Shown here: positions 8,965 to 18,679 of the stretch, piece by piece
Numbering within the stretch: the stretch's first letter is position 1
Layout: every line of letters begins with the position of its first letter
NCBI GenBank assembly: GCA_000955875.1
Contig: JYOE01000004.1
Span: 62,484-126,483, forward strand
DNA: 64,000 nt
Source of the DNA: Terrabacter sp. 28
GTDB lineage: Bacteria > Actinomycetota > Actinomycetes > Actinomycetales > Dermatophilaceae
Reading direction: 5' to 3'
The notes under the pieces: generated by a model
Told to the model about the DNA's origin: nothing
The model's input: the letters and a program-made list of their open reading frames with translations, nothing else
Database searches by the model: none
Made by a program: the position numbers and the translations under genes

Positions 8965-10088
8965 GTGTCGACCGCTCCGTGGGTTACGACGAGGCCTCCG
9001 ACGTGTGGCACGACGGCTACGACGCGACCGCGCGCATCGTCGACGCCGGCAGCGACACCGACGAGCGCCAGGTCGAGGCGGCGCTGCGGCCCAAGCGGCT
9101 CGACGACTTCCCCGGGCAGCCGCGCGTGCGCGAGCAGCTCGGCCTGGTCCTCAAGGCGGCCCGCCGCCGCGGCACCCCTCCTGACCACGTCCTCCTCTCC
9201 GGACCGCCCGGCCTCGGCAAGACGACACTCGCCATGATCGTGGCGAGCGAGCTCGAGCAGCCGATCCGCATCACGTCGGGTCCGGCGATCCAGCATGCCG
9301 GCGACCTCGCATCGGTGCTGTCGTCGCTCGCCGAGGGCGAGGTGCTCTTCCTCGACGAGATCCACCGCATGTCACGCTCCGCCGAGGAGATGCTCTACCT
9401 CGCGATGGAGGACTTCCGCGTCGACGTCATCATCGGCAAGGGGCCGGGCGCCACGGCCATTCCGCTCGAGCTGCCGCCGTTCACCGTCGTGGGCGCCACG
9501 ACCCGAGCGGGTCTGCTGCCGGCGCCGCTGCGCGACCGGTTCGGCTTCACCGGCCACCTCGACTACTACACGGCCGCCGACCTCGTCACGATCCTGCACC
9601 GCTCGGCCCGCCTGCTCGGTCTCGACGCCGACGACGACGGCATCCGCGAGATCTCGCTTCGCTCGCGCGGCACCCCGCGTATCGCCAACCGCCTCCTGCG
9701 GCGCGTGCGTGACTGGGCGCAGGTGCACGGCGACGGTCGGGTGACCCACTCCGCCGCCCGCCAGGCCCTCGCGCTCTTCGACGTCGACGAGCGCGGGCTC
9801 GACCGCCTCGACCGGGCGGTGCTCGAGGCGCTCTGCCGGCGATTCAACGGCGGCCCGGTCGGCCTGTCCACGCTCGCGGTGGCTGTGGGGGAGGAGCCCG
9901 ACACCGTGGAGACGGTCGCTGAGCCCTACCTCGTGCGCGAGGGCTTCATGGTGCGTACGCCCCGCGGCCGCGCTGCCTCGACGCTCGCCTGGGAGCACCT
10001 CGGCCTCAAGCCTCCGGTCGACGCGCAGGCGCTGTGGTCTGCGACCCTCCCCATCGAGGAGTCCGGCGGGGGCCGCTTCGACTCTTGA
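8961..10088 (+). CDS. ruvB: Holliday junction branch migration ATPase RuvB
   Basis: 375 residues. An AAA+ motor that pulls DNA through RuvA–junction complexes. Walker A is GPPGLGKT (residues 81–88), Walker B is LFLDEIHR (about 129–136), sensor 1 lies in GATTRAG, and the arginine-finger region follows in PLRDRFG. The N-terminus is about 35 residues longer than most RuvB proteins and acidic. Last gene of the SOS-controlled operon. Confidence 0.97.
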   Translation: MSVDRSVGYDEASDVWHDGYDATARIVDAGSDTDERQVEAALRPKRLDDFPGQPRVREQLGLVLKAARRRGTPPDHVLLSGPPGLGKTTLAMIVASELEQPIRITSGPAIQHAGDLASVLSSLAEGEVLFLDEIHRMSRSAEEMLYLAMEDFRVDVIIGKGPGATAIPLELPPFTVVGATTRAGLLPAPLRDRFGFTGHLDYYTAADLVTILHRSARLLGLDADDDGIREISLRSRGTPRIANRLLRRVRDWAQVHGDGRVTHSAARQALALFDVDERGLDRLDRAVLEALCRRFNGGPVGLSTLAVAVGEEPDTVETVAEPYLVREGFMVRTPRGRAASTLAWEHLGLKPPVDAQALWSATLPIEESGGGRFDS

Positions 10089-10090
10089 CG

Positions 10091-10120
10091 GGTCGCGCTC
10101 GCCGCGTGCCGAGCGCGACC
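10091..10120 (+). terminator. Hairpin after ruvB
   Basis: Perfect 11-bp stem GGTCGCGCTCG / CGAGCGCGACC with an 8-nt loop, 2 nt after the ruvB stop. It is followed by AAAA rather than a T-tract, so it is a terminator-like hairpin typical of high-GC genomes. Confidence 0.7.
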
Positions 10121-10161
10121 AAAACGTGACACAGGCTTGCGTCGCGAGGCCCTGAGTCGGT

Positions 10162-10190
10162 CTGACAAACTGCACCGGCGCACGTAGACT
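10162..10190 (+). promoter_or_regulatory. Sigma-70-type promoter for yajC–secD–secF
   Basis: CTGACA (10162–10167) and TAGACT (10185–10190) are separated by exactly 17 bp, close to the housekeeping consensus. It lies between the ruvB terminator and yajC and would give a leader of about 120 nt. Confidence 0.65.
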
Positions 10191-10317
10191 CCTGCGGGCA
10201 CCATCGCCGCTGCCGCGGCACCATCCGGTGCTCCCGGTCGTTGACGCGAGACCCGACCCGAACCGAAGGGTCGAACTGTGCGCCACCACCGACGAAGACA
10301 CGAAGGACTGAGCTGAC

Positions 10318-10677
10318 ATGAACAACAACGGGGCCTTCTCGTTGCTGATTTTCGCGCTGCCCCTGCTGCTGCTGGGCTGGCTGTTCTTTACCCAGAACAA
10401 GCGGATGAAGCAGATGCGCGAGTTCAGCTCGTCGCTCAACGTCGGCGACCACGTCGTCACCTCCTCGGGTGTCTACGGCACGATCAAGCACCTCGACGAC
10501 ACCACCGCGTGGCTCGAGATCGCCGAGGGCACCACGGTCCGGTTCGACCGCCGCGCCGTCGCGATGAAGCAGGCCGATGGGGTCTCGGCAGCGCCGACCA
10601 CGGCCGACAACCCGACCACGCACGGCAACGACTCGGTGCCGGACGACGCTCCGGGTCCGCAGCAGAACGGTCAGTGA
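10318..10677 (+). CDS. yajC: Preprotein translocase accessory subunit YajC
   Basis: 119 residues. One N-terminal transmembrane helix (FSLLIFALPLLLLGWLFF) followed by a small cytoplasmic domain with the family core VGDHVVTSSGVYGTIKHL. YajC associates with SecD and SecF to aid protein export. ATG start; the leader reaches back to the promoter at 10162–10190. secD begins 7 nt after the stop. Confidence 0.93.
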   Translation: MNNNGAFSLLIFALPLLLLGWLFFTQNKRMKQMREFSSSLNVGDHVVTSSGVYGTIKHLDDTTAWLEIAEGTTVRFDRRAVAMKQADGVSAAPTTADNPTTHGNDSVPDDAPGPQQNGQ

Positions 10678-10684
10678 GGCTTTC

Positions 10685-12598
10685 GTGGCACGCAGCTCCA
10701 CCAAGAAGTCGGCGAGACGCAGCCTCCTGGCGCTGATCGTCGTCATCCTCGGCCTCGGCGGACTCGTCGGCGGCCTCACCGTCTGGGGTGGCGGCTCGAC
10801 GACCCCGCGTCTGGGTCTCGACCTCGAGGGCGGCACGGAGCTCGTGCTCCAGCCCGTCCTCGTCGGCACGGAGAAGATCAACGAGGGCCAGGTCAACCGC
10901 GCCGTCGACATCATCCGCCAGCGCATCGACGCCAACGGCGTGTCCGAGGCCGAGATCGCCACCCAGGGCGGCCAGAACATCGTCGTCTCGATCCCGGGCT
11001 CCCCGTCGCCCGAGCAGCTCGACGCCATCCGCAAGCCGTCCCAGCTGCGGTTCCGCGCCGTGTACGTCCAGGCCCTCGACACCAACGCCACCCAGGTCAA
11101 CCCGGGTGGCGGCGCAACCGGCACGCCGACGCCCTCCGGCACGGCCACCACGCCGGCGCCGGGCAAGCCGTCGGCCACCGGCACCGCGACCCCGTCGACA
11201 TCCGCGACCGCCCAGAACGGCGTCGTGCCCGACGCGCTGCGTGCCGCCACGACGCCGGCCACCCCCACCGGCACGGCCACTGGCACGGCCACCGCGAAGC
11301 CCACCACGCCGGCGCCTGCAGCGACGACGGCCCCGGCCGCGCCCACGCAGGCGCAGACCGAGGCCGCTGTGAAGGCACAGGCCGTCAAGGGCCTCACCGG
11401 CATCGGCTGGGCCCAGGCGAAGGCCGACGAGGCCGCCACCAAGGTCGCCAAGCAGTACTCGGCGCTCAACTGCTCCACGCCGGGCGCCGTCGACAAGATC
11501 GTCGACGACCCCGACCAGCCGATCGCGACCTGCGGCGACGACCGCACCACGAAGTACGTCCTCGGCCCGAGCGAGATCAACGGCAGCGAGATCGCCGACG
11601 CGAGCAGCGGCTACCAGCCCGGCCCGAACGGCCAGCCCACCTCCATCGTCGAGGTCGCCCTGTCGTTCAAGGACAGCGGCAAGGCCAAGTTCGCCGCCGT
11701 GACGAAGCGTCTCTACGGCCTGCAGTCCGAGCCGCCGCTCGACCAGTTCGCCGTCGTGCTCGACAAGAGCGTCATCACCGCGCCGCAGGCCCGCGCCGTC
11801 ATCTCCGACGGTCGTGCCTCGATCACCGGCTCGTTCACCATCGACTCGGCCAAGCAGCTCGCCGAGCAGCTCAAGTTCGGCGCCCTGCCCATCTCGTTCG
11901 CGCTGCAGACGCAGGACAACATCACCCCCCAGCTCGGTGAGGAGCAGCTGCGCATCGGTCTTCTCGCCGGTTTCGTGGGCCTGCTGCTCGTCGTCGTCTA
12001 CTCGCTGTTCCAGTACCGCGCCCTCGGGTTCGTCACCGTCGCCTCGCTCGCCGTGGCGTCGATCATCACCTACCTCGCGGTCACGGTGCTGGGCACGACG
12101 CACGGATTCCGCCTGACGATGGCCGGCGTCACCGGCCTCATCGTCGCGATCGGCGTCACGGCCGACAGCTTCATCGTCTACTTCGAACGCATCCGCGACG
12201 AGGTGCGCGACGGGCGCCCGCTCGTCGCCGCCGTCGAGACCGGCTGGAAGCGCGCCCGGCGCACGATCATCGCGGCCGACGCCGTGAACTTCATCGCGGC
12301 CGGCGTGCTCTACTTCCTCGCCTCGAGCAACGTGCGCGGCTTCGCCTTCACCCTCGGCCTGACGACCCTCATCGACCTCGCGGTCGTCATGCTCTTCACC
12401 CACCCGACGGTGCAGCTGCTCGCCCGCACGAAGTTCTTCGGCGGGGGCCACAAGTGGTCGGGTCTCGACCCGCAGCGCCTCGGCGCCAAGGAGACTCTCC
12501 GTTACCGCGGCCGCGGTCAGTTCGGGTCGGCCGGCGCCCAGCGCCCGCCCGCCACCGTGGGCTCGGCCCGCGTCGCCGAGGGGAAGGCCCAGGCATGA
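10685..12598 (+). CDS. secD: Protein translocase subunit SecD
   Basis: 637 residues. An RND-family membrane protein that uses the proton gradient to complete export through SecYEG. Visible: first transmembrane helix near residues 13–35, the D1 motif LGLDLEGGTELVL, and the C-terminal block of five helices beginning near RIGLLAGFVGLLL. Between about residues 139 and 225 there is a low-complexity Thr/Ala/Pro insert in the periplasmic domain, as in many actinobacterial SecD proteins. GTG start with TGAGG upstream. The stop overlaps secF by 4 bp. Confidence 0.95.
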   Translation: MARSSTKKSARRSLLALIVVILGLGGLVGGLTVWGGGSTTPRLGLDLEGGTELVLQPVLVGTEKINEGQVNRAVDIIRQRIDANGVSEAEIATQGGQNIVVSIPGSPSPEQLDAIRKPSQLRFRAVYVQALDTNATQVNPGGGATGTPTPSGTATTPAPGKPSATGTATPSTSATAQNGVVPDALRAATTPATPTGTATGTATAKPTTPAPAATTAPAAPTQAQTEAAVKAQAVKGLTGIGWAQAKADEAATKVAKQYSALNCSTPGAVDKIVDDPDQPIATCGDDRTTKYVLGPSEINGSEIADASSGYQPGPNGQPTSIVEVALSFKDSGKAKFAAVTKRLYGLQSEPPLDQFAVVLDKSVITAPQARAVISDGRASITGSFTIDSAKQLAEQLKFGALPISFALQTQDNITPQLGEEQLRIGLLAGFVGLLLVVVYSLFQYRALGFVTVASLAVASIITYLAVTVLGTTHGFRLTMAGVTGLIVAIGVTADSFIVYFERIRDEVRDGRPLVAAVETGWKRARRTIIAADAVNFIAAGVLYFLASSNVRGFAFTLGLTTLIDLAVVMLFTHPTVQLLARTKFFGGGHKWSGLDPQRLGAKETLRYRGRGQFGSAGAQRPPATVGSARVAEGKAQA

Positions 12599-13755
12599 TC
12601 AACTTCGCTCAGGTCGGCAACGACCTCTACACCGGCAAGCGCTCGATCGAGTTCATCAAGCGCCAGAAGACCTGGTACGCGGTCTCGGCCGTGCTCATCG
12701 CCCTCGCCCTCGTCGGCATCTTCGTCAAGCACCTCAACTTCGGCATCGAGTTCAGCGGTGGCTCCGAGTTCCGCGTGCAGGGCGTGACGAACAGCCAGGA
12801 CTACGAGCAGAAGGCCCAGGACGCGATCGGCAACGCCGGCATCCAGGGCAACGTCGTCTCGACGGTCATCGGCCAGAACACGGTCCGCGTCCAGTCCGAG
12901 GCCGCCTCCGAGCGCACCGACGAGGCGTCGGCCGCGCTGGCCAAGGAGTTCGGGGTGCCCACGAGCTCGGTGAGTGCCTCGCTCATCGGGCCCAGCTGGG
13001 GGCAGTCGGTGAGCCAACAGGCGATCCAAGGCCTCATCGTCTTCCTCATCCTCGTGACCATCGTCATGGCGCTCTACTTCCGCACGTGGAAGATGGCCGT
13101 CGCAGGTCTGGTGGCGCTGCTGCACGACCTCGTCATCACGGTGGGCATCTACGCCCTGTTCGGGTTCGAGATCACGCCGTCGTCGATGATCGGCTTCCTG
13201 ACGATCCTCGGCTACTCGCTCTACGACACCGTCGTCGTCTTCGACAAGGTGCGCGAGAACACCGCCGAGGCGTTCCGCACCAAGCGGATGACCTACTCGG
13301 CGGCCGCCAACCTCGCCGTCAACCAGACGCTGGTCCGTTCGATCAACACGACGGTCGTCGCGCTGCTGCCGATCGCCGCGGTCCTCGTCGTCGGCTTCAC
13401 GCTCCTCGGGCCCGGCACGCTGCTCGACCTCTCGCTCGCGCTCTTCATCGGTATCGGCGTCGGGGCCTACTCCTCGATCTTCATCGCCACGCCGCTGCTC
13501 GTCGACCTGCGACGCAACGAGCCGGCCATCCGCCAGCTCGACAAGTACGCCGCCCGGCACGGCTCCAGGACCGAGGCTGTCGACGCGGTCGACGTCGCGG
13601 ACGCCACGGGCGAGCCCGTCTCCGTCGGCTCCGACTCCACCGGGGCTGCGGCGCCGACCGGTCTGCCCGAGGGCGCTCCACGGCCCGTGCACAAGTACGC
13701 CCAGGCCGCGGGCCCGCGCAACCAGCCCAAGCGCGCCCCCAAGTCCCGCCGCTGA
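12595..13755 (+). CDS. secF: Protein translocase subunit SecF
   Basis: 386 residues. The partner of SecD, with the N-terminal helix, the periplasmic motif FGIEFSGGSEFRV, and the membrane block containing GFLTILGYSLYDTVVVFDKVREN, the SecF signature. The C-terminal 70 residues are hydrophilic and basic at the end. A hairpin terminator follows directly, so yajC–secD–secF appears to be one transcription unit. Confidence 0.95.
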   Translation: MINFAQVGNDLYTGKRSIEFIKRQKTWYAVSAVLIALALVGIFVKHLNFGIEFSGGSEFRVQGVTNSQDYEQKAQDAIGNAGIQGNVVSTVIGQNTVRVQSEAASERTDEASAALAKEFGVPTSSVSASLIGPSWGQSVSQQAIQGLIVFLILVTIVMALYFRTWKMAVAGLVALLHDLVITVGIYALFGFEITPSSMIGFLTILGYSLYDTVVVFDKVRENTAEAFRTKRMTYSAAANLAVNQTLVRSINTTVVALLPIAAVLVVGFTLLGPGTLLDLSLALFIGIGVGAYSSIFIATPLLVDLRRNEPAIRQLDKYAARHGSRTEAVDAVDVADATGEPVSVGSDSTGAAAPTGLPEGAPRPVHKYAQAAGPRNQPKRAPKSRR

Positions 13756-13756
13756 C

Positions 13757-13785
13757 ACGGGTGGCCCGCCCCGCGGGCCACCCGT
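13757..13785 (+). terminator. Hairpin terminator after secF
   Basis: Perfect 13-bp stem ACGGGTGGCCCGC / GCGGGCCACCCGT with a CCC loop, starting 2 nt after the secF stop codon. Confidence 0.8.
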
Positions 13786-13822
13786 ACGCACCTCAGCTCC
13801 CGACACCCCAGCAGGAGACGGC

Positions 13823-14347
13823 GTGAGCCAGACCAGTGACCTCGTGGCCGCACGGGTCCGTGACGTGCCCGACTTCCCGAAGCCCGGCGTCGTCTTCAAG
13901 GACATCGCCCCCCTCCTGTCCGACGGCGCGGCCTTCAGGTCGCTCGTCGAGGACGTCGCTCGGCGCTACGCCGATCAGGTCGACGTCGTCGCGGGCATCG
14001 AGGCCCGCGGCTTCATCTTCGGGGCGCCGGTGGCCCTCGCCCTGGGTGTCGGGTTCGTGCCGATCCGCAAGGCCGGCAAGCTCCCCGGCGACACCATCGC
14101 CTCCGCGTACTCGCTCGAGTACGGCACGGCCGAGGTCGAGGTGCAGGCCGACGCCTTCGCCCCGGGGGCCCGCGTGCTGCTCATCGACGACGTGCTCGCG
14201 ACCGGAGGCACGGCGGCGGCAGCCTGCGAGCTCATCGAGCGCGGCGGCGCCGAGGTGAGCGCGCTCGAGTTCGTCATCGAGCTCGGCTTCCTCGACGGGC
14301 GCGACCGTCTCGCGGACCGGCCGGTCAACGCCATCCTCACGGTGTGA
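13823..14347 (+). CDS. apt: Adenine phosphoribosyltransferase
   Basis: 174 residues, the usual length. Converts adenine and PRPP to AMP. It has the family start (VRDVPDFPKPGVVFKDI), the EARGFIFGAPVA block and the PRPP-binding motif VLLIDDVLATGGT. GTG start with GGAGA upstream. The gene sits before rel, the usual actinobacterial order secDF–apt–rel. Confidence 0.95.
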   Translation: MSQTSDLVAARVRDVPDFPKPGVVFKDIAPLLSDGAAFRSLVEDVARRYADQVDVVAGIEARGFIFGAPVALALGVGFVPIRKAGKLPGDTIASAYSLEYGTAEVEVQADAFAPGARVLLIDDVLATGGTAAAACELIERGGAEVSALEFVIELGFLDGRDRLADRPVNAILTV

Positions 14348-14363
14348 CCTCGGGCAGACCGCC

Positions 14364-14369
14364 TAGACT
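14364..14369 (+). promoter_or_regulatory. -10 element (TAGACT) of a leaderless rel transcript
   Basis: TAGACT ends 6 nt before the ATG of rel, with no Shine–Dalgarno sequence between them. This is the spacing expected for a leaderless mRNA. Confidence 0.55.
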
Positions 14370-14375
14370 CTCTTC

Positions 14376-16676
14376 ATGAGCGAGGACGTCCGCAGCGAGC
14401 TGTCCACCCCGTCGCGGGTGCGCGCCCGCTTCGCGCGGTTCGGGGCGACCCGACCCGCCGGCAACCCCGTCCTCGAGCCGCTCATGACGGCGGTCCGCCA
14501 GAACCACCCCAAGGCCGACCTCTCGGTCATCGAGCGGGCGTATGCCGTCGCCGAGCACGCGCACGACGGCCAGATGCGCAAGAGCGGCGACGCGTACATC
14601 ACGCATCCGCTGGCCGTGACGACGATCCTCGCCGAGCTCGGCATGACGCCGCCCACCCTCGCGGCGGCGCTGCTGCACGACACCGTCGAGGACACGGCAT
14701 ACGGCCTCGACGAGCTGCGCCGTGACTTCGGCGACGAGATCGCGATGCTCGTCGACGGCGTCACGAAGCTCGACAAGGTCACGTATGGCGAGGCCGCCCA
14801 GGCCGAGACGGTGCGCAAGATGGTCATCGCGATGGCGCGCGACATCCGGGTGCTCGTCATCAAGCTCGCGGACCGGCTGCACAACGCCCGCACGTGGCGC
14901 TACGTCAGCCCCGAGTCGGCCAAGCGCAAGGCCAACGAGACGCTCGAGATCTACGCGCCGCTCGCGCACCGCCTGGGCATGAACACTATCAAGTGGGAGC
15001 TCGAGGACCTCTCGTTCGCGACGCTCTACCCCAAGGTCTACGACGAGATCGTGCGTCTGGTGGCCGAGCGCGCCCCGGCCCGCGAGGAGTACCTCGCGGG
15101 GGTGCGCAGCCAGGTCACCGAGGACCTCACCGCCGCGAAGATCAAGGCGGTCGTCACGGGCAGGCCGAAGCACTACTACAGCGTGTACCAGAAGATGATC
15201 GTGCGCGGACGTGACTTCGAGGAGATCTACGACCTCGTCGCCGTGCGAGTGCTCGTCGACACCGTGCGCGACTGCTACGCGGCGCTGGGCGCCCTTCACT
15301 CGCGGTGGAACCCGGTCCCCGGGCGGTTCAAGGACTACATCGCGATGCCGAAGTTCAACATGTACCAGTCGCTGCACACGACGGTCATCGGGCCGCAGGG
15401 CAAGCCGGTCGAGATCCAGATCCGCACGCACACGATGCACCGCCGCGCCGAGTACGGCGTGGCCGCCCACTGGAAGTACAAGGACCAGGCGAGCGGTGGC
15501 GGTCCCGCCCGTCCCGGCGAGATCACCCCGCAGAACGACATGGCCTGGCTGCGCCAGCTGCTCGACTGGCAGCGCGAGACCGAGGACCCCGGCGAGTTCC
15601 TCGACTCGCTGCGCTTCGAGATGGGCAGCAGCGAGGTCTACGTGTTCACCCCGAAGGGCTCGGTCGTCGCGCTGCCGATGGGCGGCACGCCCGTCGACTT
15701 CGCGTACGCCGTCCACACCGAGGTCGGCCACCACTGCATCGGTGCGCGCGTCAACGGTCGTCTCGTCCCGCTGGAGTCGACCCTCGAGAACGGCGACGTC
15801 GTCGAGGTGCTGACGAGCAAGGCCGACGGTGCAGGACCGTCGCGCGACTGGCTGCAGTTCGTCAAGAGCCCGCGGGCCCGCAACAAGATCAAGCAGTGGT
15901 TCAGCAAGGAGCGCCGCGAGGAGGCCATCGAGGCCGGCAAGGACTCGATCGCGAAGGCGCTGCGCAAGCAGAACCTCCCGCTCCAACGCCTCATGAGTCA
16001 CGAGTCGATGACGGCCGTCGCGACCGACCTGCGCTACCAGGACATCGAGGCCCTCTATGCCGCCGTCGGCGAGGGACACGTCTCCGCCCAGCACGTCGTC
16101 GGCAAGGTCGTGGCCTCCATGGGCGGCGTCGACGGCGCCACCGAGGACCTCGCCGAGGCCACGGTCCCGACGCGCGCGGCGAGCCGGCGCCGAGCCGGCG
16201 ACCCCGGCGTCGTGGTCGTCGGCACCGCCGACGTCTGGGTCAAGCTCGCGAAGTGCTGCACCCCGGTGCCGGGCGACCCGATCATCGGGTTCGTCACCCG
16301 TGGCAACGGCGTGTCGGTGCACCGGGTCGACTGCACCAACGCCGACCAGCTCACGGCCAACCCCGAGCGCCTCATCGACGTCGAGTGGGCGCCGAGCTCG
16401 GCCAGCGTCTTCCTCGTGCAGCTGCAGGTCGAGGCGCTGGACCGCAACCGGCTGCTCAGCGACGTCACGCGGGTGCTGTCCGACCAGCACGTCAACATCC
16501 TGTCGGCGTCGGTGCAGACGTCACGCGACCGGGTGGCGATCTCGCGCTTCACCTTCGAGATGGGCGACCCGGCCCACCTCGACCACGTCATCAAGGCGGT
16601 GCGACGCATCGACGGCGTCTTCGACGTCTACCGCGTCAACGGCAGCAAGTCCACCGACGCCGTGATGCGTTCCTGA
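14376..16676 (+). CDS. relA: Bifunctional (p)ppGpp synthetase/hydrolase Rel
   Basis: 766 residues, with the full long-RSH layout. The hydrolase HD domain has His77 in YITHPLAV and HDTVED at 101–106. The synthetase domain has YYSVYQKM, the bifunctional-type RFKD motif in [22 protein letters not shown] region, and [14 protein letters not shown] follows ([14 protein letters not shown]), then a Cys-containing region ([17 protein letters not shown]) and a C-terminal ACT domain. It makes and removes the stringent-response alarmone in response to starved ribosomes. Confidence 0.96.
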   Translation: MSEDVRSELSTPSRVRARFARFGATRPAGNPVLEPLMTAVRQNHPKADLSVIERAYAVAEHAHDGQMRKSGDAYITHPLAVTTILAELGMTPPTLAAALLHDTVEDTAYGLDELRRDFGDEIAMLVDGVTKLDKVTYGEAAQAETVRKMVIAMARDIRVLVIKLADRLHNARTWRYVSPESAKRKANETLEIYAPLAHRLGMNTIKWELEDLSFATLYPKVYDEIVRLVAERAPAREEYLAGVRSQVTEDLTAAKIKAVVTGRPKHYYSVYQKMIVRGRDFEEIYDLVAVRVLVDTVRDCYAALGALHSRWNPVPGRFKDYIAMPKFNMYQSLHTTVIGPQGKPVEIQIRTHTMHRRAEYGVAAHWKYKDQASGGGPARPGEITPQNDMAWLRQLLDWQRETEDPGEFLDSLRFEMGSSEVYVFTPKGSVVALPMGGTPVDFAYAVHTEVGHHCIGARVNGRLVPLESTLENGDVVEVLTSKADGAGPSRDWLQFVKSPRARNKIKQWFSKERREEAIEAGKDSIAKALRKQNLPLQRLMSHESMTAVATDLRYQDIEALYAAVGEGHVSAQHVVGKVVASMGGVDGATEDLAEATVPTRAASRRRAGDPGVVVVGTADVWVKLAKCCTPVPGDPIIGFVTRGNGVSVHRVDCTNADQLTANPERLIDVEWAPSSASVFLVQLQVEALDRNRLLSDVTRVLSDQHVNILSASVQTSRDRVAISRFTFEMGDPAHLDHVIKAVRRIDGVFDVYRVNGSKSTDAVMRS

Positions 16677-16686
16677 CCTCACGGCC

Positions 16687-16738
16687 ACAGCACAGTGCCC
16701 ACTCGACCGGGTGATGGGTCGAGTGGGCACTGTGCTGT
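16687..16738. terminator. Bidirectional terminator between rel and the DUF349 gene
   Basis: Perfect 22-bp stem (16687–16708 with 16717–16738; core GCACAGTGCCCACTCGACC) and an 8-nt loop, filling the gap between two convergent genes. It is by far the longest perfect hairpin in the window and should work in both directions. Confidence 0.88.
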
Positions 16739-16744
16739 CGTGGG

Positions 16745-18679
16745 TCAGCCGCCGAACTCGGCCACTCCGGCGCGGGCCTGGTCGAGCCACACCTGTCGCG
16801 CCTCGAGGGCCTCGCGCGCCTTGCGCACCTTGCTCGCGTTGCCCGAGGCCTCGGCTTTGGCGAGGTCCTCCTCGAGGTCGGCAACCGCGCGCTCGAGCTG
16901 GTCGACCATCGCCTTGGCGCGTGCAGCGACCTCGGGGTTGCTCGACTTCCACTTGCGGTCCTCGGCGTCGCGCACGGTCTGCTCAACCCGGCGCATGGCC
17001 TTCTCGACCCGCTCCATGTCGGCCCGGGGGACCTTGCCTGCCGCGTCCCACTTGTCCTGGATGACCCGCAGCTGCGCCTTGGCCTTCTCGAGGTCGGTGA
17101 CCGGGAGGATCGCCTCGGCCTCGACGAGCAGGGCCTCCTTGGCCACGAGGTTGCCGCGGAACTGCTCCTCCTCGGCGGCGACGACCTCGTCCTTGGCCGC
17201 GAAGAAGGCGTCCTGCGCTGCCTTGAAACGCGCCCACAGCTTGTCGTCGTCGGAGCGGCTCGCCCGGCCCGCCCGGCGCCACTCGTCCATGAGGCGCTTG
17301 AACGCCCCTGCCGTGGCGGCCCAGTCGGTGCTCGTCGCGAGCTTTTCCGCCTCGCCGACCAGGCGCTCCTTGGCCGACTTGGCGTCGGCGTGCGCGGCGT
17401 CGAGACCGGCGAAGTGGCTGCGGCGCGCCTTGTCGAAGCCGTTGCGCGCCGCGCTGAAGCGCTGCCACATGGCCGACTCGGTCTCGCGGTCGAGGCGCGT
17501 GGCCGCGCGCTGGTGCGCCTTCCACTCATCGAGCAGCTCGCGCATGCGGGCGCCGCTGCTCTTCCACTGGATTCGGCTCTCGGGCTGGGACGCGATGGAC
17601 TCGGCCTCGGCGACGATCTTCTCGCGCTCCGCCGTGGCGGCGGCGCGCGCCTCGGCGCGGTGCTGCTGCTCGACGTTGCGCTTGGCTGCCAGGCCCGACT
17701 GGATCTCGTCGAGCTTGGTCGCGAGGGCGTCGAGGTCTCCGACGACGGTGGCGTCCTTCACCTGTGCCGCAAGGGTCTTCAGTCCCTCGGCGACGTCCTT
17801 CGAAGGGACCTCCGGCTGCGACAGGCGCTGCTCCAGCAGCACAGCCGACGCGAACAGCTCGTCGTACTTGCGGGCGAAGTAGGTGAGCGCCTCGGCGTCA
17901 CTGGCGCCAGGGTAGGAACCGACCTCCTGCTCACCGTCCTTGGTGCGCACGAACACCGTGCCGTTCTCGTCGACCCGACCGAAGGCCGCGGAGGCCGAGT
18001 GATCGGTCGTGATGGCCGGGGGAGCGACGGTGGTGACGGCGGGGTGTGGGACGGCTTTCGCCAGGGCTGCCGGCGTCGGGATCGCCGAGGGCTTGGGCAC
18101 CGAGGCAGGCGTGGGCACGGCGGGCGTGGCGGGCTCGGGAGTCTGCTCGGCTGCGGGAACCGTGGCCTCCTCGCCTGCGGGCTCCTGCGCCACCGGCTCG
18201 GTCACGGCCACCACAGCGGCTTCGGGCTCCGCCACGGGAGCGGGCTCCTGGGACTCGGGCTCGGTCACGGCCACCACAGCGGCCTCGGGCTCGACAACGG
18301 CCGGAGCATCGGAGGTCTCGCTGTCGTTCTCTGCGTCGGTCTCCCCATCGGTCTCTGCGGCGGCAGCCTCTGCGGCGGCCGGCTCGCTGACCTCGGGATC
18401 GCTGACCTCGGGCTCGACCTCGGGCTCGACCTCGGGCTCGACCTCGGGCTCGACCTCGGGCTCGACCTCGGGCTCGACCTCGACCGCGGCGGGTGCGGAC
18501 TCGTCGGACCCGGGGGTCTCGACCGCGTCACCGGACTCCGTCGACTCGACGGACGAGGCGGCGTCCGCCGTGTCCGCGGCAGCGGCATCGCCGGCAGGTG
18601 CGTCGGCAGGGTCGGAAGGCGCTGCCGGGACCTGCGTGCCGGTGGTCTCGTCGGTCTCGGGCTGGTTCATGTCGGTCAT
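16745..18679 (-). CDS. DUF349 domain protein with acidic repeat N-terminus
   Basis: 644 residues. The first 230 or so are acidic, Ala/Pro/Glu-rich low complexity, including six tandem E-V-E-P units and a duplicated AVVAVTEP segment. The remainder is helical and charged, with repeated patterns such as W-x2-F-x-A-A and KLWARFKAAQDAFFAAK that mark the DUF349 family. Its role is unknown. The ATG has a good site (ggagaagaagg), and the start overlaps the stop of the upstream cyclophilin gene by 4 bp, so the two are co-transcribed. Acidic tails of this kind often vary in length between strains. Confidence 0.82.
   Translation of the reverse strand: MTDMNQPETDETTGTQVPAAPSDPADAPAGDAAAADTADAASSVESTESGDAVETPGSDESAPAAVEVEPEVEPEVEPEVEPEVEPEVEPEVSDPEVSEPAAAEAAAAETDGETDAENDSETSDAPAVVEPEAAVVAVTEPESQEPAPVAEPEAAVVAVTEPVAQEPAGEEATVPAAEQTPEPATPAVPTPASVPKPSAIPTPAALAKAVPHPAVTTVAPPAITTDHSASAAFGRVDENGTVFVRTKDGEQEVGSYPGASDAEALTYFARKYDELFASAVLLEQRLSQPEVPSKDVAEGLKTLAAQVKDATVVGDLDALATKLDEIQSGLAAKRNVEQQHRAEARAAATAEREKIVAEAESIASQPESRIQWKSSGARMRELLDEWKAHQRAATRLDRETESAMWQRFSAARNGFDKARRSHFAGLDAAHADAKSAKERLVGEAEKLATSTDWAATAGAFKRLMDEWRRAGRASRSDDDKLWARFKAAQDAFFAAKDEVVAAEEEQFRGNLVAKEALLVEAEAILPVTDLEKAKAQLRVIQDKWDAAGKVPRADMERVEKAMRRVEQTVRDAEDRKWKSSNPEVAARAKAMVDQLERAVADLEEDLAKAEASGNASKVRKAREALEARQVWLDQARAGVAEFGG
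18404..18475. repeat. Six tandem copies of a 12-bp unit inside the DUF349 gene
   Basis: Unit GACCTCGGGCTC (plus strand) repeated six times without change, then a seventh partial copy. On the coding strand each unit encodes four residues (E-P-E-V). Unit length is a multiple of three, so copy-number change would keep the frame. Confidence 0.9.
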
